Source: Heterostelium multicystogenum (lineage: Eukaryota; Evosea; Eumycetozoa; Acytosteliales; Acytosteliaceae). From it: a stretch of DNA of 64,000 nucleotides. Positions 47,094 to 60,324 of the stretch are shown here, piece after piece. Both the position numbers and the translations under genes were made by a program. Under the pieces are notes generated by a model. That model saw nothing but the letters and a program-made list of their open reading frames with translations, was not told the DNA's origin and did not search any database. The number at the start of each line of letters is the position of its first letter. Positions within the stretch are counted from its first letter, which is position 1. The stretch is taken from positions 20,057 through 84,056 of the forward strand of contig RCNN01000125.1 of NCBI GenBank assembly GCA_003667245.1, read 5' to 3'.

Positions 47094-50000
47094 ATGTCAG
47101 AGGATAGCAATAATAATAATAGTAGCATTGGAAGTGGCCAGTGCCAATCTTATTGGTTCCTCAAAGTCCTCTGCACTAGGCAGAAGAGGTACATTCTCAA
47201 AGGCAAAGAGTTTTAGAAGAGTCGTTGGACTCAACCTGGAGCAAACACAACTCAAGTCAGCCTCAAGTATATAGATTCTTAAGTAAGTCATTCATTACAA
47301 TTACAATTACAAATCAAATAATCTTCGTTCCTTCCTTCCTTCTTCAAACCCCACCAAACAGTCAGCCAAACAGCCAAAAACAAACTACTCTAAAAATAAA
47401 AGCACAGCAAACAAACCAAACAACCAACAACAACAACAACAATAACAACAAAATTGAATGGTAAAAAGGGGTTGTTATTTGAAAGCAAACTTTTGTCATG
47501 ACATGAAAAAATTTGATTTTCAAATTGCAGACAGATAGATAGTAGTGGAATTTGGATGGTTTTTTTTAGTGACAGGAAGATGTGGTGAATGGAGATTGGA
47601 ATATTATTGGTATCGACGATTAGTCGCGCGATAAAACAGAGTTATTAATATTCTACTTTTGACAATTATAGATGGAGAAGAATATAGCGGACCCGAGTTG
47701 ACACAGATTCAATCACCTCCTTTCAACACCCAGAAATCAACGTGCAATGTCGGTCGCAACTTCATCGCCTTCGTTGCACGTTGTTCCAGACGACGAGGAT
47801 TCAAAGATTCCAGTGTTTTTAGGTGCCGATGGTACACTTTACAATAAAATACTATGTGGCCATCAAGATCATTGGCATTGACGAGCCAACTCCACCACCA
47901 AAGTTGTCGAGTTTGGCAAGCTTTGTGCCACCCTCAAAGGAGAAAACCATCTAGCAACGCATTCAACCCAGGCGATCCAATTTACTCTGGATTCCCAGAG
48001 CCAAATGCCTATGAGAACTACTTTGATTACGAACAGGCCGTTATGGATTGGCGCACACAACTACAACAGAGTTTGGGTGTGATTCAACTGCCCCAAAACA
48101 TGGGTCGTACATATAGCCGTCCACGTGTCGTTGGCGGTGGTCGTGATCTCATTCGTAAGAATTCAGAAGCAAGCAACGACGATTCGCTCAGCTTTGATTC
48201 TAGCGAGCGTAAAATGACAGAGTCGGACATTGCATCGCAGAATGGCGAGGGTGATGACCCCAACGGATATTAGTCACAGCCCATCGATTGACAACAAGCT
48301 GTTGAAGCATGCAGAGGAGGATATATCAAAGGATGGTGCTTCACGTTCGAGAAGTGGTAGTGACACTTCAACAGGTTCATACGATGGCAGCGTGTTGCTC
48401 GACGGTAGCAGCCCAATCGATGGTAGTCCATCTAGTGGATCTCTCACCTCAATGATCAATGGTACACGTTCACGTAGCAACAGCTCTACTTATTTAGATC
48501 ATAGAATCAATCGTTCGAATTCGCTCTCACCAAAACAATCAATGGCACGTCTCAATGAGTCTGGTGACTTCCGTATGGGACGTGGTGGATCCATCTTAAA
48601 TATTGACGAAGATCGTTGGACTCTAAACAAAGATCCATGGGACTCGCAGCTTGTTCTTCAAGAGCCAGTTTCCAGAGCTTTATAATACATTCGAAGAATA
48701 TGAGTTTGCCATGAAGAATTGGGCCGTTGAGGTTATTCTAAAGACATCGGTTCTTCCTCCACACTCGACACAGCTCATTCAGCTACCATCGAAAGAGAAA
48801 GCCAGCTCCACAAACGATGCTGCCTCATCAGAGCAATCTTCAAAGCATCAAAAACAAATGCAACTCTACGAGCAAGCACAGCGTGATGCTATCACAGCAC
48901 TCAAGAATCAGTGGAAGTATCGTTCAGGTTTGTTACAGGTCAAGTCAGATAGTCAGATCATTTACGATCAGCACATCAAAGCATATAACGAGGCAATTCA
49001 ATAGAACCTTTGGAAACGGCGGTCGTTTCTTCGAGGATCACGAATTACAGGTTGACAAGGTTTGGAAGCGAATCAATGGCGAGCCTAAAATGACACTTAT
49101 TGATACAGTTGACAAATGGTACAATAAGAAACAAAAGATCTATCGCCAGTCACTCTCTATCTACAAGGGTGGTGTATGGGCAATCATTTGTTGATGCCCT
49201 CCATTGCCAATGGTTGGAAAGAGTCTCTTCAAAAGAAGCAGGCCATTCTTCCACCACTCCCCATCAAGGCTTTGCGTCGTCTCGACATCAACTCTGAAGC
49301 CGATGGAAAGAAGGTAGAGTTAAACTATCTCTCACCAGAGATCCCACTCGATTTCCCTAAAATGCTCCCAGTCAACATGAATATCCAGTTTATTCTCAAC
49401 ATGTTTGACACTACACTCTCACAAACCAACCCATTGTCACCAATAGTCCGCATTACAGCCGAGGAGCAGAAGCAATATATAAAGACAGCACGTCAATACG
49501 ATCGTCGTTTAGTTCATGCTTTTAGATTCGATCAGTACCAATCATGGAATTCGTCTGACAGCAGCTCCAATGCACAATCACAGCGTCAAGATATCGAAGC
49601 AATTTTGATTCAACAGCCATTTGGACAGCAAACAGTTTTGGCTCTTATAAACTCAAGTCTCATTAATCTCGATCGCTTCCAAGAATGTCTCGATATTGAT
49701 CCATCCAAAATGTATTGCGCACAGTTACCTCCACTTGTCTCTGTCAACCAATCGGTTGGTACCAATGCAGGTGTAGGAACTGGAGGTGGAGCTCAGTCAA
49801 ATCAATCAACTGGATCATCGCCAAACATCCCAAGCCAACAGTCAATGTCATCCCCAATGAAGCAACCAGGTACACCCACATCTCCACATTACAACCATCT
49901 ATTAGGATCACCTCCCTCGCGATCAGGCTCGCTAAGCTCCTTTTCATTTGGTTCACCAGCTTCCAACAAAATCTTGCTATCACCAAAACAACAATCCATC

Positions 50001-52198
50001 AATACTTTCAACATCGAGTGGCATCGAATCACCAAGACAGAACCTCAACCACCCCACACTTCAATCGATCATGGTTAACTCTCTTGGAAGCAGCAATGGT
50101 TCACCAAGAGCTGGCAATCAACCATCAAGCAATGCATACTTCCAAAATTTCATCAACTTCATTTCGACCACCACCTTCCCTGAGATGTTAAAACTCTTTG
50201 ACAATGTCAACAATGTACTATCAATCGCCAAACTTTCTTCCCTGGTCATTTTCTCATTGGCATCCGAAAAAGGCTCCATTTTAATACAAGGTTTATATGA
50301 ATCAACAGGTATGAATATAATTTTACAGCCTATGTAGAGAGTAGATAAACTAATGGTACCTCCATTCAATTCTATCTAGATATTCATTCATTCCATAAAG
50401 TTGCACTTGGTGTTTCATACTTTGATGCAGTTCCAATTGATTTGTTCCCATACCCAACACATTTGAATCAAGTATTGATTCCCGCAGTGGCAAAGGGATC
50501 TACACAGGAAGTAATTCGCTTCGTCTTTATGTATTATTATTTAAATATCATCTATGAAAGAGTTCAGTTTTATACAACCAATCAAAGCCTCTTTTCAATG
50601 ATAAGCGACTACAAACAAGTAAGTCCCGAATTTATTGATCTTTTCCATTTCCACTTACTTACCGGCTTTACCATAGAAAAATAGCAAGTGCACTTGGATC
50701 AATGATCCAAGCCGATAAAGAGTTACTCACTAAAATATTTAAAGCCATTGGAAGAAAGTCATCGACAGTTTCACACTTTTTCTTATTTATTTTGATTCAA
50801 TTGATGAGAATACCTGATCAAACAATAATGGTATGTGATATCCTGTTCATTGGAACTCCTCAAGATATAGTACTTACTCTGTCTTGTTTACTTTAGTCAT
50901 TCTTTAAAGTTAAAGATAGTCTATTGCCTCATATCAGGGATTTATGTCAGAGTAAATTCCTACATTCCCAATTTGCAGCAAAGAGATTGTTCCAAATTCT
51001 ACAGGAGGAGGCATGGAAAGACTTTTTGTATCTTGAATATGGTGAGAAGGATGTTCTGATTAACGATCTTTTGTCAGGATGTGAGCCCGGCTCGAAATCA
51101 TTGCTCAGTGAATTAGTCTTTTCTATGTGCACATCGACATTGGATACCATAAATTCTAACGCCACCTCACCAGTTAGATTCTTGTTGAACGAACAGATCT
51201 TCTTCCAAATCTACAATGCCATTACCAAATCTAAGAAATCTGACTCTGTATGTCTTTTAAGTAATTCTCAATTCTCCACAAAAAGTACTAACATATATAT
51301 CTTTTTTTTTCTTGAAGAATATCGAGAATCTTGCCAAGTTATTCGCTCATTTATGTAAGATAAGTGTTAGATTTGCAATGGTAAAGAAGAGTGAAAATAT
51401 CAAGATCAACAAGAAGAGTACAACAGAGCAAGAGATCCACGTTTCACCAACATTTATGTTTGAGTTGTTGGCGTTTGTGACCCAGCCACAGGTACCATCC
51501 GATAAATCACTAGTTAAGAAACTGTAAGTTCAAGCGAGTTAATAATTACAGTACAGTTACTAACGTTATGAATTTAGATATGTTGGTTGCTTTGAGACAT
51601 TTGTTGAAGCCAGCAGAATTGTTTGAAATTCTTAGAAAAGAACAGACTCTGAATAATAAATTGTTGATAGCATCATGCAGAGACGGAAGAAATCCAGATT
51701 TCAACAGAAACTGTTTGGCGTTTGTTCTTCCAGATCATTCGTTTACACTCTGGACACATCGACTTTTTGGAGAAGAACAAGTATTTGGCTCAGTTTATCG
51801 ATATTATCAATACAAATGCAGGACCCGTTGTACTCACAAACTCGCTCCACTACCTCACTAAGTTGTTTGCACTGGTGCAGTATGAACAACGTCGTGCTAA
51901 TCTCTGGAAGGGATCACTTGCAGATGCCAAACACACAGAGAAAGACGTCAAGACACTTCGTGACTTTTTCATTGAGAGACATATGTTCATCAAAGTGCAT
52001 ATGGTCTATCGTAAGTACATGGAAAGCAATCCATCCGGTAGATCCTACATCCAGCTCTGCAACCTGTACCAGGCCATTTCGACATTACCAATTTGCCAAA
52101 AACTCTTTAAAGACTCTGCAAAGAACTCCGACTACAAAGAAGGTTTCACCAAGATCTCCAAATGGTTCAAAGATGATTCAATTTCTTTAATACGTTAA
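47094..52198 (+). CDS. Large multi-exon protein, unidentified, many frame breaks
   Basis: The start at 47094 is MSEDSNNNNSSIGSG. A first exon of about 190 nt ends at GTAAGT near 47284; the next begins near 47669 (DGEEYSGPELTQIQ). Reading across one-base shifts gives IPVFLGADGTL, YYVAIKIIGIDEPTPPPKL and DPIYSGFPEPNAYENYFDYEQAVMDW. A related motif follows, YNTFEEYEFAMKNW. Ser-rich linkers come next, then a long helical region (FPKMLPVNMNIQFILNMFD, KILLSPKQQSINTF, FINFISTTTFPEMLKLFD, LLPHIRDLCQSKFL). The end is KWFKDDSISLIR at 52198. Further introns of 65-80 nt are evident near 50310-50380, 50831-50896, 51248-51317 and 51522-51580. Total length is about 1500 residues. The paired Y-x-x-A-x-x-W modules suggest an internal duplication. 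I do not recognise the family; a large helical cytosolic scaffold is the most I can say. Confidence 0.6.
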
Positions 52199-52405
52199 AT
52201 TTAAACTTCACTAAACTTATACTATACCACTCAACAACATATATATAAAAAATAATTAAACACCAATCTAATTTAACCATCAACTTCATCCATTTCTTTT
52301 CCAACATTTCATCAATTTTGATTGGATATTATAACACTTGGCCAATATTCCAAAATAACTATCCTATTAATTGTTTGATTTGGTGAACTAGATTTATTTA
52401 ACAAT

Positions 52406-53575
52406 TTATTTGCAAACCGATCTTGTCAATCTTATGAGAAGGTTTCTCCATTTAGAATCAGGAAATTGAAGTAAAATGTTGATGGCTTTGTTGAGATATG
52501 ATATTCCAAGTGCCCTTGTTTTTTTAATGGCATTACTTTTGTAAACATATTCACAAGCAATTTCAATATCCCCCTCTTTGTTAAACATTCTATTGATCAT
52601 AGTTTCCAATTCCGGGTAATCTTGACTTGCAAAAAGTACAGGTGCTGTTGCAAGTCCTTGTTTGAGATCCTCATGTATAGGTTTGGTGTTAGCAGGATCA
52701 GTGTTGGTATAATCTAATAAATCATCTAGAATCTGAAATCCAACACCCAAATATGCACCAAATTGGAAGCACATTTCTACGGTGTTTTGGTCAAGTTTTT
52801 TTAGGAGTGCTAAGGATTTACAACTATTTGCAAACATAGAACCGGTCTTCAGATAAGTTTTGAGTATATATTTTTGAAAAGAACCGTTTGCCTTGAGTTG
52901 CATGAACTCACCATCTACCAAATCACCTAATATTTGAGTCATTGCTGCCACAACTTCAGTATTTCCAAGTGATGACAAAATTAACAATGCACTTTATATA
53001 TATTAATTAGTAAATACAATGCTAATATTAGTATTATTGTTCAAATAGTTACCTTGATAGCATGAAATCTCCTCCAAGAATGGCTAGTTTATTGGAATGT
53101 ACTAAATTTAATTGTAGTTTCACCTCTTCTAGTATCGGAGTTATCAAGTACATCATCATGAAGAAGACTTGCAGTGTGGAGTATCTCAGTGACCATTCCA
53201 ATTTTAATGGTTGTCTCATCCAAAGTGTCGGATTTCTCTAGTATTTGGGAAAGAATGAAAAGAACAGAAGGTCTTATTTTCTTGCCCTTTAAATTAATAA
53301 ATATTAGCAACTAAATTTCATTTAAAGATATTCGAACGAATTTAATTAACCTTAGTTTTAAATAGTTGTTTGGTTATGGCATCCAATTTATCATTGGTTG
53401 TATGATGAATGGAGAGAGTCTGCAAAATGGAATCAGTTAATCTACTGAAATTATCCTCTAAAAACTTGTTCTCAATGAGATCATCACAGGATTTTGGATT
53501 CAAAAGTTGGATATTGGTATCCAAATTTTTAATATCAATATTAAAATAGTTAATATCAATTTGAGAACAATCCAT
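52406..53575 (-). CDS. coq1: Long-chain polyprenyl diphosphate synthase (coq1-like)
   Basis: Three exons: 53575-53351, 53286-53053 and 52991-52406, with introns of 64 and 61 nt. The family motifs are GKKIRPSVLFIL, the first Asp-rich motif in HTASLLHDDVLDNSDTRRG and GGDFMLSR at the exon 2/3 junction. GFQILDDLLDYTN (second Asp-rich motif) and KQGLATAPVLFA follow. The small residue upstream of DDVLD (Ala in HTASLLHDD) is the pattern of enzymes making long chains, such as solanesyl or decaprenyl diphosphate for the ubiquinone side chain. One base is off near 53090 (KFST/SNKLAIL). No clear mitochondrial presequence is visible: the N-terminus MDCSQIDINYFNID is acidic, unlike a typical import signal, so location is open. 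About 350 residues, the normal size. Confidence 0.87.
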
Positions 53576-54265
53576 TTGTTATTTATTTGTTTAGTATTAT
53601 TTATTATAGTAAGGATAAGAAGTTTAATATTGTATAAATAAATAAATATTGAATTTCCTAAGCTAATTTATAACAAATAGGTTTTGAACTACATATAAAT
53701 AAATAAATACATATATATTTAGTATATAACTTTAGATATAGAGGTAGAGATTTGGGGAGATATAGAGAATCACGTGAATCATAACTTTTCCAATTAATGA
53801 ATGAATTCAAGGTTAAAGTTTGGAAAAGGAACAGAACACTCAAATTTGCTGTTTTATATGGATTATTTAATAAAACTAAAGATACATTGTGTAGATAACA
53901 AGTTAAACTAATTATATATTTATATATATAATTTAGTATGTGTTTTTCGTGTTCTTTATCTCTAACAAGCATATATTAATATTGTTATTATTTTTATTAT
54001 AATTTTATCTACCTCTCTTTTATCTAACCCACCTCCCCATTATTAATATTCATTAATAACTTTTCAAAAACGAATGTTTCGCTTTTTATTTACAAAAGAT
54101 TTTAGATAGATTTAACATTAACTTCTTTTTAATTCTTTGAAGATTTTAATTGTGTGTTGAGAACATAAGCCACCAAACCATTCGATAACATATCCACTTT
54201 TTTGAAACATTTTTGAATTGTATGGCTTGATTATTTTATTATTATCACTTATATTTTACTACATT
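53576..54265. other. Intergenic between divergent genes
   Basis: AT-rich, with TATATA tracts near 53920 and CT-rich patches near 54010. No gene was recognised. Confidence 0.55.
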
Positions 54266-56112
54266 ATGATTGGTGGAGTTAGTAACGGTGGAGGTAGGAG
54301 TGATAAGAGAAATTCTGTTAGCTACAACACTAGCAGCAGTAGCAGTAGCAGTAGTAGTAGCAGTAGCAGTAGTAGTAGTGACAGTAGTAGTGACAGTAGT
54401 TCAGATGAAGACACAAGAGAGTCAACAAATGATTGGATCACAAGATTTCATATTCCTATAAAGATTGAACAACTATCACCTCAACAACAACATCATCATC
54501 AACATAAAAAACAAAAGCATAGTCATGACTCTGACTCTGTTGAAAGTCGATTTCAATCAGCTCTCCCTTATAGACAATATAAAATAAATGAAAATATACT
54601 TATTGAGAACTATGAGATAGTTCGACACAAAAAAAAAGCAAAGTCTGAGGCATAGTACTATCACTGAGATGAACTATGTAGCGTTGGACAACAATGTTTC
54701 TAATTACAAATATTATATCGTTGGGATTGTCAAGTGTGACGGTCATCCTAACAACAAACAGCGTGTAAAAAGCACTTATTTTGATGTGCGATTGCAGTAC
54801 GACAAACTCAAGAAATCATGGCGTTATTTTGTACACCCCAAAGAATCTCAACAAATGCTGATGATTGGTTCTCCTCATCCCGACTACTCCTACTTCCACA
54901 ATTCATTCCAACTACTATTCCTTCAAATTATGCATACCACCGACTACTTTATGAAGTTGAAACTCAACGAAAAGCTACCTCTCTCCCTCTATGAAGATTT
55001 TATCATATCATGTATGTACATGTCTTCAATGGAATCGATCCAAACCATTCCAATTTAATCTAACAAGCCATTCCATTCTATTCCAGTTGAAAAAAAATAT
55101 ACCCCAATATAAGGATGGTGATATTGTAAGGAACAGAACTTTTATATCGAATCACATAAGGTATTTGGTAGTAGATAAAGATGTTAAGCCTATCATAAAG
55201 AAAGCTATTTGATGAAATTGTAATTATCTTGAAATGGATACAGGGTCAGTGCAACTAACTTACTATTTCAAAAGAAATTAAGAGAATTATATATGCAACA
55301 TTACCACAGATATGTCCTCTCGCATTTCTTCAGTGAAAAACAATATAAAGAAGATAGAGAATCTAGACTCCAAATACCAACGACTGAATGACAAATTAAT
55401 GCTTGACGATATGGACATTGACGAAGTGAAAGTCGGCAACCTGAGAAAGAAATACTTGGCTTCGGTTGAGTCAAGCTTCTCAAGTTCAACCTCAGGTAGG
55501 TGTCAAGATATCTTGGTAAAGAATATTAATCGGAGGAATTAACAATATCTCGATTGCAGAGACACCAAAGCAAATATATACAACGGAGTTACTGGTGATA
55601 TCTATGGTTTTAAGCATTATAATTCAGCGTGCCTAAATAAGACAATAGGAAACAAAGTGAAAAACAAGACTTTGTCGGAAGAGATTGCTGCTTTGGATGA
55701 CACTGACTTCAATTTCGATATTATTCCATGTTTAGAATGCAGAATATGCAGAGATGTTATACAGTTGAATGAAGCCGATATTTACTCGAATGAAGTGCCA
55801 ATCAATTCGAAATCGATGGATTCACTCCACAATTTTATTTTGCACTTAGAAACTCACAAACACTCTATGCTCTCACAGGATATAAAATCAGATCACTATG
55901 TAAATATTCAAGCCAGAGCAATGATCAATCAGCTCAGAGTTAGATCAATGGTCGAAACCATTCACGAGGTCACTTGCAATGAGATTGAGTCAAAAGATAA
56001 AATCAATTTCAAGGACAAAGATATTCCAAAGTCCTGGAAATTGTGGCCAAAGAGATTGACAAATGCACAAATCACGACGAATGCATCATACAAAAAGAAA
56101 AAGACCAGCTAA
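54266..56112 (+). CDS. Ser-rich protein with possible CxxC...HxxxxH zinc finger, unidentified
   Basis: The start chosen at 54266 gives MIGGVSNGGGRSDKRNS; an earlier in-frame ATG at 54218 would add a hydrophobic stretch and is less likely. A tract of about 25 Ser codons (54330-54410) turns acidic (SDSSSDEDTRES). The frame shifts at an A10 run near 54634 and continues SLRHSTITEMNYVALDN, YYIVGIVKCDGHPNNKQRV and WRYFVHPKESQQML. An intron near 55014-55085 (GTATGT...TTCCAG) is followed by KNIPQYKDGDIVRNR and LRELYMQHYHRYVL. Next come DKLMLDDMDIDEVKVGNLRKKY and finally CLECRICRDVIQ...LHNFILHLETHKHS. Those Cys and His pairs could bind zinc. The C-terminus is basic (SYKKKKTS). No family was recognised. 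At least three frame breaks and one or two introns remain uncertain. Confidence 0.5.
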
Positions 56113-56285
56113 CCTTTTTCCAATGGATCTCATATTGTATAATCTTTGAATCAACGATTTAATAAAATACTTTAACGGATTCATTTCTGGAAAATTTGTG
56201 GAACAAACCCAATTCAAATTTCTAACACATCCCTCTCTCTGGACACTATTTGTTTTTTGTAAATATTATAAATTTTGGAAAAAAG

Positions 56286-57563
56286 ATGAAAAGTGTAGAG
56301 TCATATTATAAGCAACAAAGCTATTTGTTCTTCTTATTGTTCAGACAAAGTTATATTAGAAATAGAATAATCAAAGGTATTAAGGAATGTCATCACCTGC
56401 TTGCAGTGAAAGTTTTGACTTTCGAAGAATTTGTTGCGAGAGCCTGCTCAGTTGACGGCAAGAGAATGTTTCCTCAGCTGAAGATGTATTGTGAAAAGAA
56501 AATTGGAGAAGAACAAACGATGGCTTCAATGGCGAAATCAATTGAGTTTGAATTACAAATTAAAAAGAGCAATGGTCATGGCAGTCAAATATAACCAGCT
56601 CGATATATTACACTACTTCATTGATACTTTGAGGCTTGATGCCAACATTCTACTTTAATCATCTACTCTCTACAGCCGTAGCAAACGGACGTTCTCAATG
56701 TCCTACAATATCTGCATCCGATTGCTATATATAAACAAAAGGGATATCCTTATAGTTTGCTGAAAAATGCACCGTCCGGACAGAATATTGGGGTTCTCGA
56801 GTGGTTGATTGATCAGATCACGAAGAATGACGATGAAATATCAGAGTTTCTAGAAACATGCTGTCGAGAAGCTATGAACAATGCTGCTTTATTAGGAAGA
56901 ATCGACATGATTGAAATGATGATGTCAAGAGCAAACATCAAATTGAAGACTACTGAACAGGGTATCTTACAAAGTGCACTTAAAGGTGAAGAATCAATGT
57001 TTTACAATGGCTCAGACAAAACAGGGTTAGTTTATATTTTTGATGACAATGTTATTCCAAATATGGCTGAGCATGGAAATCTCCAGATGTTGAAGTGGTT
57101 ACATGCAAAATATCCCAACTTGAAAGCATCGATTTCTCCCATTGACCTAGCAGTCAGATCAGGAAATCTTGAGTTGGTCATTTGGTTGCATGAGAACCGT
57201 TCTGAACAATGCACTACTGATGCGATGGATGATGCAGCACTCTACAACTATTTCGAAATAGTTCAGTGGTTGCATCACAATAGAAGCGAAGGTTGCACGA
57301 CAAATGCAATTGACTATGCTGCTCGCCATAACTTTCAAATGGTCAAGTGGTTGCATTTCAACAGAAGTGAGGGGTGCACTCTTCAAGCATTGAAATCAGC
57401 AACTTCATTCAATAGAGTTGACATTGTAAAGTTCTTAGTCGAGAACAGACCGGAGTGCAGTGGAAATGAAGCCGCTGATATTATCAATCTAGCTATTTTA
57501 CAGGGTAGTATGGAGATTGTTGAATATTTTAAGGAACGATTCAAATATAACAAGGCTCCATAA
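56286..57563 (+). CDS. Ankyrin-repeat protein, dictyostelid type
   Basis: The start at 56286 (MKSVESYYKQQSYLFFLLFRQSYIRNRII) resembles the F-box-like or leader helix common in this family. The first ~100 residues end at 56594. The frame changes near there and again near 56690 before NAPSGQNIGVLEWLIDQITKND. About eight ankyrin units follow, in the family's style: NAALLGRIDMIEMMM, HGNLQMLKWLHAKYP, SGNLELVIWLHENRSEQCTTDAMD, YFEIVQWLHHNRSEGCTTNAIDYAA, FQMVKWLHFNRSEGCTLQALKSA. The end is KERFKYNKAP at 57563. The last 268 residues are uninterrupted. Repeats of the type HxNRSEGCTxxAMDxAA are highly expanded in dictyostelid genomes. They probably mediate protein contacts; function is unknown. Confidence 0.7.
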
Positions 57564-57898
57564 TCAGGGGGAAATGGCTTACCACTAGTGAACACTTTTC
57601 TTTATTTGCAACTCAAGAGTGTGCTTTTAGCGACTAACTAAATTAAATATTGTATCATGATGTATCCAGTCGGAGCTAATAAATAAACTCTAGTCTAAGC
57701 AAGTTGGTGTTATTGTATTTACATGATATTGCAGTTACTTTTAATAAGAGTGTTAATCACCTCAATTGATTCAATATTATGTGGATACTCAGAGGCTATC
57801 TGCATTATTTTACTTCTATTCGCTTTCCAATGTCGTCTGATCCATAGTCTTTAAATACCATTCAAGGCTCTTATAGTTTGTTGTCCATTATCATTTTA
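57564..57898. other. Short intergenic stretch between convergent ankyrin genes
   Basis: 3' flanks of two convergent genes. Part of it (57720-57898) may be a decayed extension of the minus-strand gene. Nothing else was recognised. Confidence 0.4.
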
Positions 57899-59631
57899 TC
57901 AAAGTAACAAAGCACCATTGAGTTTGGTTATTACTTTACATTCGGTTCGATGAGTTTGTAACCACTGCAGAAGCTCGATATTGTGATATTGGTAGTGCAG
58001 TGCTTCCTGCATCGCTTGATATGTGCATCCCTCAGTTCTGTTTTCATGGAGGAATTTTAGAATATCTAGGTGTCCTTGAGCAGCAGCACATTGTCCATTG
58101 CATTGGTGGTGCATCCCTCAGTTTCTGTTCTTATGCAACCAGACAACAGTTTCCAAAATGACCATTCTTTGCTGCGCTATCCATTGCAAGATGTGTTACA
58201 AACCTTCTGTTCGATTAAGATGAAGCCACTCCAATATCTCTTGATATCCATGATAAGCAGCTTTGTCCATGGCACCTTCGCATAAAGCATCGGTTCTATG
58301 GTGATGCAGCCATTTGGCGACTTCAAAATGTTTCCTCGAGACGACTTCCCTCATCGTTAGAGTGATGACACTTTTTGAGTTCTGTTCTCATGCAAAAATT
58401 TGACAATATCTATGTGACCATAAATAGCAGCAAGATCCATTGCCCCTTGGTGTGTTATAACTGAAGGGGTCGTGGTCATTTAAGTCAGACTTGTTGTAAT
58501 GGAGCCATTTGACGATATCTATATGACCCTCTTTAGCCGCATCGATAATTGCTCTATGAGTACAACCTTCTGATCGATTGAAATGCAGAAATTTTCACTA
58601 TTTCAAGATGTCCATTGGTCGCTGCCTCATCTATTGCTAAGCTTGTCAATTTTTCTGTTCTATTATAGTGCAGCCATTCGACAATATCAAGATATCCATG
58701 AGCAGCTGCTATTTCTATTACACAGTACAGATGATGTTGCAAATTATTCTGGAAAGGACCATTGCAACATTTTCAAGATTCCCTACTTTTGACAGCATTT
58801 CTTCCAATATTAGAACATTTACTCTTATACTGAAAACAATATTTTAACAATATCAAAGTTATTGATAGAGGCCGCATAATCCATAGGATAAGTTTTGTCA
58901 TGATCTAGTGTATTCCTTAGAGGATTGAATATTTGATCATTTAAAAGATACTCGACAACTTTGATATGACCACCTTTGATTGCAAACTTATAGATGTTGC
59001 TCTTTGGAATGTCTGGTGCTCTGGTTTGAGCGAGATACTTGATCATGTCGATACGTCCAAGCAATGCAGCAGCATTGAAAGCATTGCTCTGATAGGGGTA
59101 TTCATCATAGTCGATATTACCGCCATGCTTGTTTTGCAAATGCACAAGCATGCTCAATAGATCGAGATTTTGAGACAGTGGTGCCACTACAATTGCATTG
59201 TAGTAGTCCCATTTGAATGATTTGAAGGTATTAAGCAGGTACTGTACCATATCAACACGATTGTGTTCTGTTGCATACGCCAAGATGTTCTGTAGTCGCT
59301 CACATGTTGATGAATTCTTTAAAATCATTTCAACTCTAAAGTAGTCGAGAAGATATTGGAGTACAGAAAGTTGACCTGATCTTACTGCACTGAAGTATAT
59401 TAAAGGTTGGTCAACTTTGATATGATTGTTATTCTTTCTGACAGACACTAGAAATTGGTTCAAAAGATCCAAATAGCCATGTGAAGCCATTACATCTGGT
59501 GTCATTATAAGTTGATTCCATTTATATTGACGTGTTTTGCCTGAGACTCTATTCAATTCATAAATTTGATCAAATATAATCTTTGATAAAATTGGATTTA
59601 TTACTACTTTTGTAAATAGATTAGTTTCCAT
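57899..59631 (-). pseudogene. Ankyrin-repeat protein with frame-broken 3' half
   Basis: The start at 59631 gives METNLFTKVVINPILSKIIFDQIYELNRV, then a 290-codon clean frame to 58825. It has about six ankyrin units (SHGYLDLLNQFL, SGQLSVLQYLL, HNRVDMVQYLL, LGRIDMIKYLAQ, GGHIKVVEYLLN, NNFDIVKILF). Beyond that the sequence still reads as ankyrin repeats, but in changing frames. Examples are AHGYLDIVEWLHYNRTEKLTSLAI near 58700, repeats with HENRTEG near 58400, and GHLDILKFLHENRTEGCTYQAM near 58050. The last ends at 57899. At least five breaks occur in the 3' half and none in the first 800 bases. That unevenness is the main reason to suspect real decay here, although the tandem-repeat part is also the hardest to assemble correctly. 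Confidence 0.62.
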
Positions 59632-60324
59632 AATAACAGATAGAGAATCCACTTGAATATTAGTAAAGAAGGTTTTTGATAATGATTGAAAAATCAATTT
59701 TGGGTAAACTAAATATTAGAAATGATTTTATTTGATTTTGTTTTTTAGGTTATTATCACCTTAAACTTCCCTATTGTCTGTTTTTTTTGAGACTTACTTG
59801 GATTTTATTAAATCTAACTAGAGTTTAACCTTTTGTCCATCTTTTTTGAGCACTTAATTATTTCATTGAATCAAATATACCAAAAATCTTTGAATAACCA
59901 ATTTAAAGTATTGTTCACTTCCTCATATTTTTGGAACACCATCTCTAAATGATATTTAGTCATATATCAACAGAGCTGTAAATATTAATATACTTTTCTT
60001 GGTTTTATTTTTGTTTTTTTTTAGAATATTACCTAACTTAAGTGATTCAAGTATTGGTATGACTTAAAGAGAATTTATTTAAAGGTTATTGGAATTTGTC
60101 CTTTCAAGTTTTATGGATTATCTTAAAGATTCCCAATTCGTATGACCTTTCTACTCTATCCACTTCCTTCAAAGATCCACACATTCAACATCTTCTTTTC
60201 AGATTTTTTATCTCAAGTTTAACTTATAAGTGAAAGATCAAGTTTAAAAACTTACAGACAAGAACACTTATCCTATAATTGATTATCAGAAGATAGTTTT
60301 GTCTAATGTTACTGATAGATAAAG
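59632..60324. other. Intergenic, AT-rich
   Basis: No coding or RNA feature was seen. It contains TTTTTTGAG-type repeats near 59780-59850. Confidence 0.5.
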
